Assembly (NCBI GenBank): GCA_002077045.2
Contig: KZ111154.1
Coordinates: forward strand, 705,525-748,759
Length of the DNA stretch: 43,235 nt
Reading direction: 5' to 3'
Origin: Rachicladosporium sp. CCFEE 5018
Taxonomy: Eukaryota > Ascomycota > Dothideomycetes > Cladosporiales > Cladosporiaceae
Both the position numbers and the translations under genes were made by a program. Positions 42,235 through 43,235 of this stretch are shown here, in pieces. The notes below the pieces were generated by a model. The model did not search any database. It worked only from the letters and a program-made list of their open reading frames with translations, and was not told where the DNA came from. The stretch's first letter is position 1; the number at the start of each line of letters is the position of its first letter.

Positions 42235-43235
42235 ATGGCCGACGAAATGTTTCGCGCTCCTGTCAATCGCTCAATGCGAACACTGGATCGCAACTCATTC
42301 CGGAAGGTAATTCCACTCCATGCTGCTCGCGTGCCCGAAAACAAGAACATCTCCAAAGTGCGATCAGAACTCGAGCGAAGCAAAGACGCACTGCACCAGG
42401 ATCGCCTTGGCTCGGTCTTCCCCGACCCAGACCGGGACCGAGCGAAGTCAGGGACGAAATGCGTGCTCTTGCGGCCAGGTCGACGGAAAGAAGCTACAGA
42501 AACGGGTGACAACCCTCATGATGGTGCAGAAGTCACCTCCCCACCACTGTACTCCTCCGTTCTGGACGCATTGCTCGAACAGAACATCATCGATCTCGTC
42601 CCTTATTCCCTCTATCTAGACTACAGCTATTGGACCTACCACGACATCATCTCTGCCATCCTCCCGGAAGACGAGCTTGGCGAAGTCCCTTCAGGCTTCT
42701 CCCAAGTCGGCCATGTAGCCCATCTAAATTTGCGAGACGAGTACCTCAAGTATAAGCATCTCGTTGGCGAGGTGCTCATTGACAAGAATCCCGGTGTTCG
42801 TACTGTAATCAACAAGATTGACGATGTGGGCGAGGAGAACGCTTTCCGGACGTTTCGGTATGAAGTGCTCGCTGGCCCCGATGACCTCAACGTCGAGATC
42901 TCCGAGGAGGGGTGCACATTCAAATTTGACTACAGCAAGGTATACTGGAACAGTAGGCTGAACACTGAGCATCGCCGCCTGGTCTCGACGTTCAAGGAAG
43001 GCGAGGCTATCTGCGATGTGATGGCTGGGATTGGACCATTTGCCATCCCAGCCGGGAGGAAGAATATTTTCGTCTGGGCCAATGATCTGAACCCGGATAG
43101 CTATACCAGCCTGCAAGACGCCATCAAGCGCAACAAAGTCACCTCCTACGTGCAGCCCTTCAACGAAGACGGCCGAAGCTTCATCCAGGACTCAGCCGCC
43201 AGCCTCCTCACGACAACCCAAACCGTGGACATCCT
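42235..43235 (+). CDS. TRM5: Trm5 tRNA methyltransferase, second copy, cut by the window edge
   Basis: The first 333 codons match the copy at 6040, through the SAM motif (DVMAGIGPFAIPA) and to the segment before the NLP motif. The frame is open to the last base of the window. The missing 3' third is not evidence of truncation in the genome, since the window simply ends. A second identical copy of an essential single-copy gene is itself a reason to suspect duplication or assembly redundancy. Confidence 0.93.
   Translation, partial: MADEMFRAPVNRSMRTLDRNSFRKVIPLHAARVPENKNISKVRSELERSKDALHQDRLGSVFPDPDRDRAKSGTKCVLLRPGRRKEATETGDNPHDGAEVTSPPLYSSVLDALLEQNIIDLVPYSLYLDYSYWTYHDIISAILPEDELGEVPSGFSQVGHVAHLNLRDEYLKYKHLVGEVLIDKNPGVRTVINKIDDVGEENAFRTFRYEVLAGPDDLNVEISEEGCTFKFDYSKVYWNSRLNTEHRRLVSTFKEGEAICDVMAGIGPFAIPAGRKNIFVWANDLNPDSYTSLQDAIKRNKVTSYVQPFNEDGRSFIQDSAASLLTTTQTVDI

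Larger units (their letters stand above)
36195..43235. repeat. Long direct repeat, right copy
   Basis: This is the counterpart of 1-7040. The match runs to the last base of the window, so the right border is not seen. Relative to the left copy it has a one-base insertion and three substitutions in the cluster near 36711-36717, and one amino-acid change in the kinesin tail: Leu instead of Pro just before the PH domain (left 1022, right 37217). Confidence 0.97.

Noticed and set aside
1..43235. The identical ends considered as the overlap of a circular replicon
   Set aside because: The genes are nuclear, intron-containing housekeeping genes and there is no plasmid or viral gene. Tandem duplication or scaffold error explains the ends better.
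1..43235. tRNA genes, transposon ends, CRISPR-like arrays
   Set aside because: No cloverleaf-like B-box context, terminal inverted repeats, transposase or reverse-transcriptase motifs, or regularly spaced identical repeats were seen. CRISPR is not expected in a fungus.

Overview
The window reads as nuclear DNA of a filamentous ascomycete. It has short GT-AG introns of 47 to 124 nt, single-copy eukaryotic housekeeping genes (kinesin-3, Trm5, Noc4, Cox5, a Tea1-type kelch protein) and a fungal highly reducing PKS-NRPS. A Dothideomycete is my best guess, from overall gene style only, and it is not secure.

Layout. 1-7040 holds the 3' flank and the whole of a UNC-104/KIF1-type kinesin (minus strand), a shared divergent promoter, and trm5 (plus). 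7456-12240 holds noc4 (minus), a coiled-coil gene with Arg/Pro repeats (plus) and three-exon cox5 (plus). 12682-23910 is one eight-exon PKS-NRPS gene (minus). Seven introns restore a continuous 3620-residue frame with domains KS-AT-DH-MT-(no active ER)-KR-ACP-C-A-T and no terminal reductase or thioesterase. 24791-25841 is a wreck zone: the C-terminal part of an FAD monooxygenase, a piece of the same family in inverted orientation, and a partial copy of exon 1 of the next gene. 26496-29074 is a two-exon gene for an uncharacterised fungal protein with an N-terminal hydrophobic helix and a Cys/His-rich C-terminus. 30293-32866 is the 5' part of a Tea1/TeaA-like kelch gene, which runs into a 100-N assembly gap. 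From the other side of the gap a Ser/Thr-rich secreted repeat protein gene (minus, starting at 35914) also runs into the gap. 36195-43235 is a second copy of positions 1-7040.

The most notable observations are these. (1) The 7-kb direct repeat has a period of about 36.2 kb. Nearly all its differences lie in the first 1.02 kb, and its geometry relative to the N gap suggests either a tandem segmental duplication or a scaffolding/haplotig error. (2) Both kinesin copies have a TGA in frame where metazoan KIF1 proteins have a conserved Trp, and this cuts the membrane-binding PH domain from the motor. (3) The catalytic Cys of the PKS-NRPS ketosynthase sits on a 33-nt phase-0 microexon whose 3' side is a GC-AG intron. 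(4) The PKS-NRPS ends directly after its last carrier domain. The PKS-NRPS lies among housekeeping genes with no visible trans-ER, transporter or regulator; the only possible tailoring gene nearby is the broken monooxygenase.
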